64,000 bases of DNA from CAZOEL01 sp964578835 (lineage in GTDB: Bacteria; Desulfobacterota; Syntrophobacteria; Syntrophobacterales; Syntrophobacteraceae): assembly GCA_964578835.1 (NCBI GenBank), contig CAZOEL010000006.1, forward strand, positions 62,001-126,000, written 5' to 3'. A model generated the notes under the pieces. It searched no databases, was not told where the DNA came from, and saw only the letters and a program-made list of their open reading frames with translations. Position 1 is the stretch's first letter. The number at the start of each line of letters is the position of its first letter. The position numbers were made by a program, and so were the translations under genes. This document shows positions 27,010 through 35,557 of the stretch, one piece after another.

Positions 27010-27390
27010 TTGACATTGAAACCTGATTTTAGTAAAGGAGGCGGCCTGCTTCCTGCTATAGTTCAAAATGCAATGGATAACAAGGTGCTCATGCTCGCTT
27101 TTATGAACGAGCCGGCATGGGACAAAACGGTTGAGACCGGCAAAGCGCATTATTGGAGCCGTTCGCGGCAGAAATTATGGCTCAAGGGCGAAGAGTCCGG
27201 GCATGTTCAGCTCGTTCGGGAAATCCTGCTGGATTGCGACCTGGACGCCATCTTGCTCAAGGTCGAGCAGATCGGCGGCGCCGCCTGCCATACCGGCTAC
27301 GAGAGCTGCTTTTATCGGCGCTACGAGCAAGGGAGCCTGCAAGCCATTGGTGAACGCGTATTCGACCCCGATAAAGTCTATAAGAAATAG
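27010..27390 (+). CDS. hisI: Phosphoribosyl-AMP cyclohydrolase HisI
   Basis: 126 residues. Family motifs are complete: LMLAFMNEPAWDKT, HYWSRSRQKLWLKGEESGHVQ, the metal-binding DCDLDA near residue 79 and CHTGYESCFYRR near residue 96. It opens the adenine ring of PR-AMP in step three of histidine synthesis. It is a stand-alone enzyme, not the HisI-HisE fusion. The TTG at 27010 follows GGAAGGAGCG. hisG comes 56 bp later. The 183 bp before it contain no gene I can support. Confidence 0.96.
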   Translation: MTLKPDFSKGGGLLPAIVQNAMDNKVLMLAFMNEPAWDKTVETGKAHYWSRSRQKLWLKGEESGHVQLVREILLDCDLDAILLKVEQIGGAACHTGYESCFYRRYEQGSLQAIGERVFDPDKVYKK

Positions 27391-27446
27391 ATGCCGGGCC
27401 ATGTCTCATATCTGTAGCTTCGCAAACGTAAGGAGGTTGTAAGAAA

Positions 27447-28319
27447 GTGGGTCAGTTGGTATTGGGCATTCCCAAAGGAAGCCTTCAAGAATCTACTATC
27501 AAATTGTTTAAGCAGTCCGGTTGGAAGATTTCTCTATCGGACAGGAACTATTTCCCGGAAATCAACGACTCCGACATCAGTTGCGCCATCTGCCGCGCTC
27601 AGGAGATGTCCCGCTATGTGGCGAACGGCACATTTGACGTGGGTTTGACGGGACGCGACTGGATCATGGAAAACGACTCCGAGGTCATAGTAGTCGCTAA
27701 TCTTGTATATTCCAAGGTCAGCCAGCGTCCAGCCCGCTGGGTATTGGCCGTTCCCTTCGATTCTCCGGTCAAGGACCTCAAGGACCTGGAGGGAAAAAAG
27801 ATCGCAACGGAACTGGTCAACTTTACCAGGCGTTACTTCAGCGCTGAAGGCATCAATGTTCAGGTGGAGTTCTCTTGGGGCGCCACGGAAGCGAAAGTCA
27901 TATCCGGTCTTTGCGACGCCATTGTGGAGGTCACGGAAACCGGGGCCACCATGCGCGCAAACGGACTCCGCATTGTCAAAGAGCTCATGCAGTCCAATAC
28001 TCAGCTCATCGCCAATAAAGCGGCCTATGAAGATCCCTGGAAACGGGAGAAGATCGAGCAGATATCGCTCCTTTTGCAGAGCGCTCTTCGGGCGGAAGAG
28101 CTCGTCGGGCTGAAGATGAATGTTCCCGAAGACAAATTGAGCGATGTTATCGACATGCTTCCAAGTCTCAACGCGCCAACCATCGCGCATCTTTACCGGA
28201 GCACCTGGCTGTCGGTCGAAACGGTGGTGACGAAGAATGTGGTCCGAGAGCTTATACCAAAGTTGATCAAGAGAGGCGCTGAAGGAATTATCGAGTATTC
28301 CCTTAATAAGGTAATCTAA
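27447..28319 (+). CDS. hisG: ATP phosphoribosyltransferase HisG, long form
   Basis: 290 residues, the length of the long HisG type that carries its own C-terminal ACT-like regulatory domain and needs no HisZ. Visible are the N-terminal LGIPKGSLQESTIKLF, the DVGLTGRDWI loop, KIATELVNFTRRYF and the PRPP-binding GATEAKVISGLCDAIVEVTETGATMRANGLR. It catalyses the first, histidine-inhibited step of histidine synthesis. The GTG start has a strong AAGGAGG. The end TAATG overlaps the next start by one base. Confidence 0.96.
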   Translation: MGQLVLGIPKGSLQESTIKLFKQSGWKISLSDRNYFPEINDSDISCAICRAQEMSRYVANGTFDVGLTGRDWIMENDSEVIVVANLVYSKVSQRPARWVLAVPFDSPVKDLKDLEGKKIATELVNFTRRYFSAEGINVQVEFSWGATEAKVISGLCDAIVEVTETGATMRANGLRIVKELMQSNTQLIANKAAYEDPWKREKIEQISLLLQSALRAEELVGLKMNVPEDKLSDVIDMLPSLNAPTIAHLYRSTWLSVETVVTKNVVRELIPKLIKRGAEGIIEYSLNKVI

Positions 28320-29491
28320 TGCCGCCAAGAAAATTCCATAGATCTTTATGTGTTGTTTTGCTCCTGGCCGCCGCCGGTTGCGCCAGTCTCGATCGCAGCA
28401 GCGATCCAGCATCTCAGTACAGCGCATGGCAATTGCACGATATGGGTCAAAAGTTTCTTGCTGCGGGCGATCTCGGCCAGGCGCTCAAGTTTCTCACCCT
28501 GGCCGAAAAGAAAAGCCCCAAGGACCCCGCGATTCAATATCATCTGGGCCTTGCTTACGGAAGCAGAGGCTTGCCGGTTGACGCGCAAGCGCATTTTGAA
28601 AAAGCCCTCGCCCTCAAGCCTGATTACCCGGAAGTGAACAATGCGCTCGGAGCTTTCTATGCTGAACGAGGACAATTGGACAAGGCGGAAGAGAATTTTC
28701 AAAAGGCTTTGGCCAATCCTCTTTATCAGACTCCATCTTTCCCACTATATAATCTCGGGCGCTTGTACGAGAAAAAAGGAGATCTTGACGCGGCCTTGAA
28801 GTACTACCAAGAGGCAGTCCGTCTGCAGTGGAATTACGGAGCCGCCCATTTCCGCACCGGCCAGATACTGGAGGCCAAAGAACGTAACGCCGAAGCAAGA
28901 GAAGCCTACGGCAAAGCCATCGAATACGCTCCGGATTTGGCCGAAGCGCACCTTAGATTCGGCGTGCTGAGTTATTCGGTTGGCGAGATCGAAAGCGCCA
29001 TGTACTCCTTCAGCCGCGTCATAAAACTCGCCCCGCGCTCCAATATGGCGGTGGAGGCAAAGAAGTATCTCGAGCGCCTTCAGACAGTCGTTCCCAGTCC
29101 CTTGAGCAGTTCCGATATCGCTGCTTCCGAACGACTGTCGCAAATGGAAGTTATGTCCGACAAGGAAAAGTTTACTACCGCCAGGTTACCCCTGGATGCT
29201 CCAAGAGCGGCAGAGAATGCAAAATCCGCCAGCGCTTCGCAAAAGTGGATGTATATCGTTCAAGTGGCTTCTTTTCTCGATAGCGAAAACGCCGAGATTC
29301 TCCGTAAGAAATTAATCTACCGGGGTTACGAAGTCAGTGTGAAAAACTTCTCGCATCAAGTGCTCGGCCCAATCTATATCATCCAGATCAAGCCCGAAAG
29401 CGACTTGGCCAAAGCCAATTCCATGCTCGCCGAAATTGAGAACAGCGAAAAAGTGAAGCCTATCATTCTCAAGGTTCCTGCCGATCACTGA
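28319..29491 (+). CDS. TPR-repeat lipoprotein with C-terminal SPOR domain
   Basis: 390 residues. A lipobox (LLLAAAGCAS, Cys about residue 21) predicts an outer-membrane lipoprotein. Residues about 40-250 hold five or six TPR units (for example GDLGQALKFLTLAEKKSPKDP and GDLDAALKYYQEAV). The last 75 residues are a SPOR domain (WMYIVQVASFLDSENAEILRKKLIYRGY), which binds peptidoglycan lacking stem peptides at division sites. The layout recalls PilF/Pilotin-type proteins with an added wall anchor, so pilus or septal assembly roles are possible. It is coupled to hisG by a TAATG overlap. Confidence 0.88.
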   Translation: MPPRKFHRSLCVVLLLAAAGCASLDRSSDPASQYSAWQLHDMGQKFLAAGDLGQALKFLTLAEKKSPKDPAIQYHLGLAYGSRGLPVDAQAHFEKALALKPDYPEVNNALGAFYAERGQLDKAEENFQKALANPLYQTPSFPLYNLGRLYEKKGDLDAALKYYQEAVRLQWNYGAAHFRTGQILEAKERNAEAREAYGKAIEYAPDLAEAHLRFGVLSYSVGEIESAMYSFSRVIKLAPRSNMAVEAKKYLERLQTVVPSPLSSSDIAASERLSQMEVMSDKEKFTTARLPLDAPRAAENAKSASASQKWMYIVQVASFLDSENAEILRKKLIYRGYEVSVKNFSHQVLGPIYIIQIKPESDLAKANSMLAEIENSEKVKPIILKVPADH

Positions 29492-29561
29492 TATTCCTGT
29501 CCTTTCAGAACGCGCAAGATCTGAGCTAAGATGCCTTTTTTCCATGTAGGGAGCTGCAAAG

Positions 29562-30713
29562 GTGATATGTCGAAGGATTAGCGACATCAAGCCGTTTATC
29601 GTCATGGACGTGCTTGAGAGGGCTCAGGAAATGGAAAGAGCCGGCGAGCACATCGTACACTTAGAGATCGGCGAGCCCGACTTCGATACGCCGGCCGCAA
29701 TAAAAGAGGCGGCAATCGAGGCGCTCAAACGCGGGGAAACGCGCTACACTCACAGTCTCGGCATGCCCCAACTTCGCGAGGCCATATGCAGGCGCTACAG
29801 CGACATTTACGGAATCACAAATCTTGAGCCCGATAGAGTTCTCGTCACTTCAGGAACTTCCCCTGCGCTTCTTGTCGCCATGAGCGCTATCATCGAATGC
29901 GGCGATGAAGTAATCCTCTCCGATCCTCATTATGCATGTTACCCCAATTTTATCAATTTTCTCGATGCGCAGCCCAAGACTGTTCCTGTTTATGAGGAGG
30001 ACGGTTTCCAGTACCGCCCTGAAAAGCTGAGAAGCGCGCTTTCCCCTCTGACCAAAGCCATTCTGATCAATTCCCCGGCCAATCCGACCGGGAATATCCT
30101 CGAGCTCGATCGAATGGCCGAGATCGCCGATATGGGAAGGTGGGTCTTCAGTGATGAAATCTACCATGGGCTTGTCTATGAAGGCAAAGCTCATTCCATG
30201 CTCGAGATTTCTGATAAATGCATTGTTTTCAATGGATTTTCAAAGCTCTTTGCGATGACCGGCTTGCGGCTGGGGTATCTCATTGCGCCTTCCGAATTTG
30301 TGAGGCCGATGCAGAAAATGCTGCAGAATTTCTTCATCTCCGCCAACTCCGTCGCCCAAGCCGCTGCCATCGTCGCCCTTACCGATCCTTCGGTCCAGGA
30401 TGACGTTCAAAGGATGTGCGAAACGTACGACTCGAGACGCCGGTTCATGTTGAAGCGTCTCAAGGAAATCGGCTTTGGCGTTACGGTGGAGCCAACCGGA
30501 GCCTTTTACGTTTTCGCCAATGCCCGTCGATTCACTCGGGATTCATACGCATTCGCCTTCGAATTGCTCGAAAAGGCAAAAGTGGGAGTGACCCCCGGAA
30601 TCGACTTCGGATTAAACGGAGAAGGATACATTCGTTTTAGTTACGCCAACTCCCTGGAAAACATAGAAGAAGGCCTTAATAGAATAGAGAGGTTCCTTCG
30701 GACGCGTTCTTGA
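29562..30713 (+). CDS. Class I aminotransferase (AspB/AAT-I gamma type)
   Basis: 383 residues. The PLP-fold motifs are present: HLEIGEPDFDTP near residue 33, GETRYTHSLGMPQLREAI, NSPANPTGNI near 171, SDEIYHGLVY and the lysine segment NGFSKLFAMTGLRLGYL near 226. It swaps amino groups between an amino acid and a 2-oxoacid; specificity for aspartate, aromatic or other amino acids cannot be read. The GTG at 29562 follows GGGAGCTGCAAAG. It lies 70 bp after the TPR-SPOR gene and its end nearly touches engB. Confidence 0.92.
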   Translation: MICRRISDIKPFIVMDVLERAQEMERAGEHIVHLEIGEPDFDTPAAIKEAAIEALKRGETRYTHSLGMPQLREAICRRYSDIYGITNLEPDRVLVTSGTSPALLVAMSAIIECGDEVILSDPHYACYPNFINFLDAQPKTVPVYEEDGFQYRPEKLRSALSPLTKAILINSPANPTGNILELDRMAEIADMGRWVFSDEIYHGLVYEGKAHSMLEISDKCIVFNGFSKLFAMTGLRLGYLIAPSEFVRPMQKMLQNFFISANSVAQAAAIVALTDPSVQDDVQRMCETYDSRRRFMLKRLKEIGFGVTVEPTGAFYVFANARRFTRDSYAFAFELLEKAKVGVTPGIDFGLNGEGYIRFSYANSLENIEEGLNRIERFLRTRS

Positions 30714-30724
30714 AAGGCTTTTCG

Positions 30725-31348
30725 ATGCATGAAATTTCCCCGCACGCGTTGGTAATCAAGTCTGCCGAGTTTGTAAAATCGGCTTTTCAGGCTAATCACT
30801 ATCCCGAAGAGAATACGGGAGAGATCGCTTTCGCCGGACGATCTAACGTGGGCAAGTCCTCCCTGATCAACAGCCTTGTGCAGCGAAAGAAATTGGTCCG
30901 GACCAGCAACACGCCCGGGCAGACCCAGAGCATCAATTTTTTTATAATCAACGGCGTCTTTTATTTTGTCGATCTACCTGGATACGGCTTCGCCAAGGTC
31001 CCCGAAACGATAAGAGCGCGATGGAAGCCAATGGTCGAAGACTACCTTCTGGAAAGGAAGGCTCTTCGCGGCGTTGTTCAGATAATGGATATTCGGCGCC
31101 CTCCTACTCCCGAAGACCTTCAACTTTGGCAATGGCTTTTAAGCAGAGGCATTCCGACTATTCCGGTGCTCACAAAAGCCGATAAAATCAAGAAAGGCCA
31201 GGTGGAAGCGCAGCAAAGCCTTGCAGCTCTAAGCCTCGGCGCTTCGCCTGATCAGCTGATAGTCTTCTCAGCCGTTACCAAGCAAGGCAGAGAAAAGATA
31301 TTGGAAAAAATCTTCTCTCTGCTCTGCGCCGAAGCAAACCCGTCATAG
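30725..31348 (+). CDS. engB: Ribosome biogenesis GTPase EngB/YsxC
   Basis: About 207 residues. The GTPase motifs are in order: G1 GRSNVGKSSLIN near residue 38, G2 TSNTPGQTQ, G3 DLPGYGFAKVP, G4 LTKADK and G5 FSAVT. It helps assemble the large ribosomal subunit. I chose the ATG at 30725, with GAAAGG seven bases upstream; a TTG at 30710 overlapping the previous stop would add five residues. It is the last gene of the plus-strand operon and is followed by a strong hairpin. Confidence 0.95.
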   Translation: MHEISPHALVIKSAEFVKSAFQANHYPEENTGEIAFAGRSNVGKSSLINSLVQRKKLVRTSNTPGQTQSINFFIINGVFYFVDLPGYGFAKVPETIRARWKPMVEDYLLERKALRGVVQIMDIRRPPTPEDLQLWQWLLSRGIPTIPVLTKADKIKKGQVEAQQSLAALSLGASPDQLIVFSAVTKQGREKILEKIFSLLCAEANPS

Positions 31349-31466
31349 CGCCTTGGATCCCGATTTGCTGTGGTAGCGCTTTTTCAGACGCATACATTGA
31401 CAAAGAAGCGGATCTTATTGGAATTGGATGTAGTAGGGAACAAGATTTAAGAAGCGAGAAACATAG

Positions 31467-31513
31467 CTGTCAGGTTGTGGAGGATGCGTAGCGCCTCTTC
31501 CACAACCTGACAG
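31467..31513. terminator. 15-bp perfect hairpin at convergent engB / YkuD-like junction
   Basis: CTGTCAGGTTGTGGA (31467-31481) and its exact inverse (31499-31513) enclose a 17-base loop, which can pair a little further. It sits between two converging genes and likely ends transcription from either side, although neither side has a T-run. Confidence 0.65.
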
Positions 31514-31557
31514 AACGATCTCCCTGGGATTTCGAGAGAATCAAAATCAAGGCAATG

Positions 31558-32244
31558 CTAAGGTTTGATGGTTACAGGAGTTCCAACCGAGGCGATCTTG
31601 AACAACTCTTCCATGTCGCTGTTATACAGGGCGATGCTGCCATCCGTCCAATCCTGATGCGCTCCGCCCGAGAGAATCGAGATTGGCTCGCCGAGCTTCG
31701 CCGCGCTTGGCGCAGCCATCCCGCTCTGGTACGCCTGCACAATATCCCTGAATTCCATGGGTGTAAGTATCCCGGCGAAAAAACCCCTCTCGGCTTGAGC
31801 TTTCCCCGGGTAATTGAGAACCAGAGATCTGGCGGGTTGACCGTAGGGGCTCTTCAGATAGATCGTAAATTCGCCTTCCGGCGTTTTGCCATCGCCATTC
31901 TTTTCTTTATCCCCTTTCGGCCTGGACCCCAAACCAATGGGATAATCCCTGACCAACACCTGGGAATCGATGACGTAGAGCCTTCTCTTCTCTTTATAAA
32001 CATAAATCTTCGGCGCCTTAATAGCTGAAAGGGGCGTCAGGTAATCCACTCGGAGCGATGCCTGCTGTTCATGCGAAACCTGCGGAGCGGAGGCGCCTCC
32101 CGCGGGCTTCGCTTTATTCTCCGAACGCGACGAATCTAACTTGGAGCCCGGCTTCTGCATGGAGCAGGCGCAGAGCAATAAAATCAGCAAACAAGCCCCG
32201 ATCTGAAAAAAGGCTCTTTTGAATCTTGCAACACAAAGCCACAT
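31558..32244 (-). CDS. YkuD-fold lipoprotein, L,D-transpeptidase with apparently lost catalytic residues
   Basis: 228 residues. A lipobox (LILLLCACS, Cys near 28) predicts a lipoprotein. The YkuD domain (about 80-225) keeps LYVIDSQVLVRDYPIGLGSRPKGDKEKNGDG-type strands and the end VGTPVTIKP. At the active site, family members have an HG pair and a cysteine in TDGC-I-A-L. Here the segment is ISILSGGAHQDWTDGSIALYN, so the cysteine is Ser203 (AGC) and the histidine position reads leucine or serine. The fold may therefore bind peptidoglycan without cross-linking it. Such enzymes normally make 3-3 cross-links or anchor lipoprotein. It lies 97 bp after pilQ in the same direction. Confidence 0.85.
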   Translation of the reverse strand: MWLCVARFKRAFFQIGACLLILLLCACSMQKPGSKLDSSRSENKAKPAGGASAPQVSHEQQASLRVDYLTPLSAIKAPKIYVYKEKRRLYVIDSQVLVRDYPIGLGSRPKGDKEKNGDGKTPEGEFTIYLKSPYGQPARSLVLNYPGKAQAERGFFAGILTPMEFRDIVQAYQSGMAAPSAAKLGEPISILSGGAHQDWTDGSIALYNSDMEELFKIASVGTPVTIKP

Positions 32245-32341
32245 GAACGATCACAACCTCCACTGCCGGGCGAAACACCGATTGCAAGGGCCTGCGTTCA
32301 TTCCTTGCAGGCTGCGTATGACAAAAAGCTAAGCATCGCCT

Positions 32342-34255
32342 CTACATTTCAACAATCTTCGGACTAATAAAAATAAGCAGTTCATTTTTGTTTCTAGTCA
32401 CGTTCTCGGTCTTAAAAAGTCTTCCAAGGAGAGGAATATCGCCCAGGCCAGGCGTAGTCTCAAGCCCATGCCCCTCCGTATCGCGCATGACTCCGCCTAT
32501 CACGATAATGCTTCCATCGGATACGAGCAATTCGGTCTTTATTTTTCTTGTGCTGATGCCCGGATCACCCGTGGATGTTGATACGGTGGTATCAGGCTCA
32601 TCCTGCTTTGCCGCGATCTCCAGCCGCACTCTTTTGTCGGGGGTGATGTGAGGGGTTACCTGCAATTCTATCACAGCATCTTTGAAAACCGTGCTTACGA
32701 CGCCTCCCTCGGTGCTCTGCTGGAGGTAAGGGATTTGAGTACCTTGGGAGATCACCGCTTGCACATTATTCAAAGTCAACACTTTGGGCGCCGCTATCAC
32801 TTTGGTCTTGTTAGTGGTCTCCAACGCCTGAAGGTTGAGGTCGAGAGTCAGCAGCGTCTGTCCGATTACCTGGCCAAGATTCAGGTCCCAGGCGCTACCG
32901 ACAGCGTTAGCCAAGTTCAGTACGAACTCTCGGCTCGGGTTTACTTGAGTGTCATCAAAATTCAAATTCCAGCTGACGCCAAGGCTTCTGCTCATGATGT
33001 CCGACATGGTTACGATTCTAGCCTCGATCATCACCTGAGGCATAGCCTTATCGAGCCTCGCAAGCAGCCTTTTGGCATTGTCAATGCGATTCGGATAATC
33101 CGTATAAATGATCAAGTTGGTACGCTCGTCAATCGACAGCTTACCCTTTTCACTTTTCATCTCGGTGATTTTGGCAGCCATGTCGACAGGCTGAGCATAA
33201 TTGACAGTCAGGTACTCAGTGGCGATCGAGCCGCTATCTTTCACTACCTCCATCAGATCCTGCTTCGCACGGATTTCTTCTTCGCGGTTTTTCCATTCAT
33301 CTTTGAGCTTTCCCTGCCTTGCAATGCGAATTACGTTGCCCGACTGCTCCATGCCGAGGTTATTCATGGCCAGCACATTATCGAGGATCTGATCCCAGGG
33401 AACCTGTTCCACCTTCATGGTGACCCTGCCTGCAACATCGGGCTCTATCACGATGTTTGTACCCGTAACGTCAGCGAGCAGACGCAGCACGTTTCTCAGG
33501 TCCGCATCCATGAGGTCGAGGCTTATCGGCTTCCCGGTATAATGCTTTCTGAGGATGACCGGATCAGTTCCGGCAACGCCGCCGGAATTCATCGTCAACG
33601 GCCGGGAGGGCTGCAGCTGCATTTCCGCCGCCGAATGCATGGCGGAAGCGCCATCAATCGGCGCCGTTTTATGGGCGTGCTTTGATGAACTTGCGTGCTT
33701 GCTCTTCCTCGAAGCTTCACGAGATTCTTGGACGGAAGGGGATGATGAAGCGAGCGAGGCGCTTCCCGCTTCCGGAACATAGAGGTTTAAAGTGAGACAA
33801 GCTCCGGCGTTGTTAAGGGTGTAGTGATCGAGCGGCTTTTCAAGAGTCCCTATGATCTCGACCCCCTTCGCCGTATTCGCGTAGTTTAGCTTCAATTCGG
33901 AAGATTCCGGCGGCAACTCGGGCAAGACCGATTCGCTATCGAGACCGGAGAGATCCAGCGCAAACTGTCTTTCGCCCAACCGGCTGAATTGATAATCTCG
34001 AAATGGGCCGTTGCCTGTCAAAACGATAACGGGCGATTCGGGAGGCCCCTGTATGCGAACTTCCAGCAGACGATCCGCCTGTTTAGCTTGAGAGCCTTCA
34101 GGAACGGGTTTTCCCGACGATGGCTCCTGCCCTTGAGCTCGCGCTCCGCTTTCCGCTGTTGGCGCAACTAACCCCGTACCCGCACAACCCCAGCAGCAGA
34201 TGAGCACGCAGCCCAACCACACAAGACAAAACACCGACCTTGCGACCCTCTGCAT
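32342..34255 (-). CDS. pilQ: Type IV pilus secretin PilQ
   Basis: About 637 residues. A lipobox-like LICCWGCAG near residue 25 suggests a lipidated N-terminus. An AMIN domain (about 65-155) is followed by a Ser/Ala/Lys-rich linker, a secretin/TonB short N-domain beginning KPISLDLMDADLRNVLRLLAD, N1-type domain, and the secretin C-domain with VIAAPKVLTLNNVQAVISQGTQIPY and GLGDIPLLGRLFKTE. It forms the outer-membrane pore for the pilus. I used the ATG at 34255; a GTG one codon earlier is possible. It is last in pilM-N-O-Q, and the lipoprotein gene pilP normally between O and Q is missing. Confidence 0.96.
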   Translation of the reverse strand: MQRVARSVFCLVWLGCVLICCWGCAGTGLVAPTAESGARAQGQEPSSGKPVPEGSQAKQADRLLEVRIQGPPESPVIVLTGNGPFRDYQFSRLGERQFALDLSGLDSESVLPELPPESSELKLNYANTAKGVEIIGTLEKPLDHYTLNNAGACLTLNLYVPEAGSASLASSSPSVQESREASRKSKHASSSKHAHKTAPIDGASAMHSAAEMQLQPSRPLTMNSGGVAGTDPVILRKHYTGKPISLDLMDADLRNVLRLLADVTGTNIVIEPDVAGRVTMKVEQVPWDQILDNVLAMNNLGMEQSGNVIRIARQGKLKDEWKNREEEIRAKQDLMEVVKDSGSIATEYLTVNYAQPVDMAAKITEMKSEKGKLSIDERTNLIIYTDYPNRIDNAKRLLARLDKAMPQVMIEARIVTMSDIMSRSLGVSWNLNFDDTQVNPSREFVLNLANAVGSAWDLNLGQVIGQTLLTLDLNLQALETTNKTKVIAAPKVLTLNNVQAVISQGTQIPYLQQSTEGGVVSTVFKDAVIELQVTPHITPDKRVRLEIAAKQDEPDTTVSTSTGDPGISTRKIKTELLVSDGSIIVIGGVMRDTEGHGLETTPGLGDIPLLGRLFKTENVTRNKNELLIFISPKIVEM

Positions 34256-34346
34256 CACTCATTCCCCCTCTATTCACACCTGATGCACTGGATGCTACAA
34301 AAACAGCCCCTAACCTTCAGCAAAACCAACAATATGACAGCGCTTC

Positions 34347-34976
34347 TTACTTCTTCTTGTCCTTCGAGCCCTTAGCGCCTTTCGCAGGCTCGGGAGGCTT
34401 CTCCACAAAACGGTACGTCGTGACGGTGCAGCCCACCTGAAGCTCCGAGCTGTCCTTCTGCCTGGTCAGGTTCAGGCTCTCAACCTTGAGAATGCGGTCC
34501 AATTTGCTGACCTTGTCGAGAAATACTCCCAACTCGTGATAGGTCCCAACCAGGTCAAGGCGTATTGGGATTACGGCGTAGAATTCCTGAATCTTCTCGG
34601 CTTGCGGTTGAAAGAGAATGTTTTCGAGGCCGACTTCGGAGCCCACTTGGGAAACATTTTCCAATAGTCCTGGAATCTCCTTCTGGTCAGGGAGAAAAGT
34701 GAGCATGCGCGCAAATTCCTCTTCCGATTTCGCCAAATCTTTTTGGAGCTTGTCAACCTCCGCAACCGCCTGCTTCAAAGTAGCAAGCTTCTTCTGCTCA
34801 TCGGCCACTTGCTTGTTGAGCTTTTCCAGAACCTCTGCCTGCGGTTGATATTGCAGAAAGTAGAATGCCGCGATCACGAGGACCACTGTCACCACAACAA
34901 TGATCATCCTGTAAGTGGGCGGCAGTCCCGAAATCTTCTCTCGCACAACGGAAACAGGGAAAAGATTTGCCTTCAT
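34347..34976 (-). CDS. pilO: Type IV pilus inner-membrane alignment protein PilO
   Basis: 209 residues: a short cytoplasmic start, one membrane helix (about 25-44), a periplasmic coiled coil (about 48-95) and a ferredoxin-like domain, ending in a Lys-rich tail. This is the PilO layout; the LVGTYHELGVFLDKVSKLDRIL segment is characteristic. It pairs with PilN to link the cytoplasmic PilM to the secretin. Its ATG overlaps the pilN stop by 4 bp. The 88-bp gap downstream to pilQ is too short for pilP. Confidence 0.94.
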   Translation of the reverse strand: MKANLFPVSVVREKISGLPPTYRMIIVVVTVVLVIAAFYFLQYQPQAEVLEKLNKQVADEQKKLATLKQAVAEVDKLQKDLAKSEEEFARMLTFLPDQKEIPGLLENVSQVGSEVGLENILFQPQAEKIQEFYAVIPIRLDLVGTYHELGVFLDKVSKLDRILKVESLNLTRQKDSSELQVGCTVTTYRFVEKPPEPAKGAKGSKDKKK

Positions 34977-35557
34977 GATTGCGCCTTCAATTTTTTCTGG
35001 ACTTCGGAAAAAGGAAAGAAACGATAGTTGACCTGGAACTCCCTGAGCTTCTTATTATTCATCATTCGCTGCCGCGAGTGAGTAAGGCTGACGCTTCCCT
35101 TCTCTATGTAGGGAGAAGCCTCGAGATTCCTCATAAACTCAACTATCGCCTCATTGCTCATGGCAACGCCATCGATGGTGATGGTATTTGAAGCCTGGCT
35201 GAACTTTTCAAACCACATCTTCTCGGCTGGAATCTGTATGCTGAGCAAGGCAAGAATGCGAACGATCCTATCGCGGTCCTCTTGAAGGCCTTGTATGATC
35301 TCGAGCTTTTTCGTCACCACTTCCTGCTTCTGTTTCAGATCCTTGAGCATCGCTTCGTACTTGGCGTATTTCGCTGTTTCCTGGATTAACTGGGCCAACC
35401 GCGCATTCGAAGCTTCAATCTCGCTATTTTGAGAGATCCAGAAATACCCAATCACTGTCGCCGTCAGCAGCACGGAAAAAAGATAGAGGAGAAGAAATTG
35501 ATTGACGTCGTCACGCCTCTTTCTCGCTTTGACCGGAAGTAAATTGATCTGAATCAT
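34973..35557 (-). CDS. pilN: Type IV pilus assembly protein PilN
   Basis: 194 residues. The conserved N-terminal MIQINLLPVKARKRR docks onto PilM; a membrane helix (about 24-42), coiled coil and a periplasmic domain follow, with the usual VAMSNEAIVEFMRNLEASPYI pattern. It overlaps pilM and pilO by 4 bp at each end, showing tight coupling. Confidence 0.95.
   Translation of the reverse strand: MIQINLLPVKARKRRDDVNQFLLLYLFSVLLTATVIGYFWISQNSEIEASNARLAQLIQETAKYAKYEAMLKDLKQKQEVVTKKLEIIQGLQEDRDRIVRILALLSIQIPAEKMWFEKFSQASNTITIDGVAMSNEAIVEFMRNLEASPYIEKGSVSLTHSRQRMMNNKKLREFQVNYRFFPFSEVQKKLKAQS

Noticed and set aside
32648..33685. 345-residue plus-strand frame
   Set aside because: Antisense to pilQ; codon pattern follows the secretin gene.
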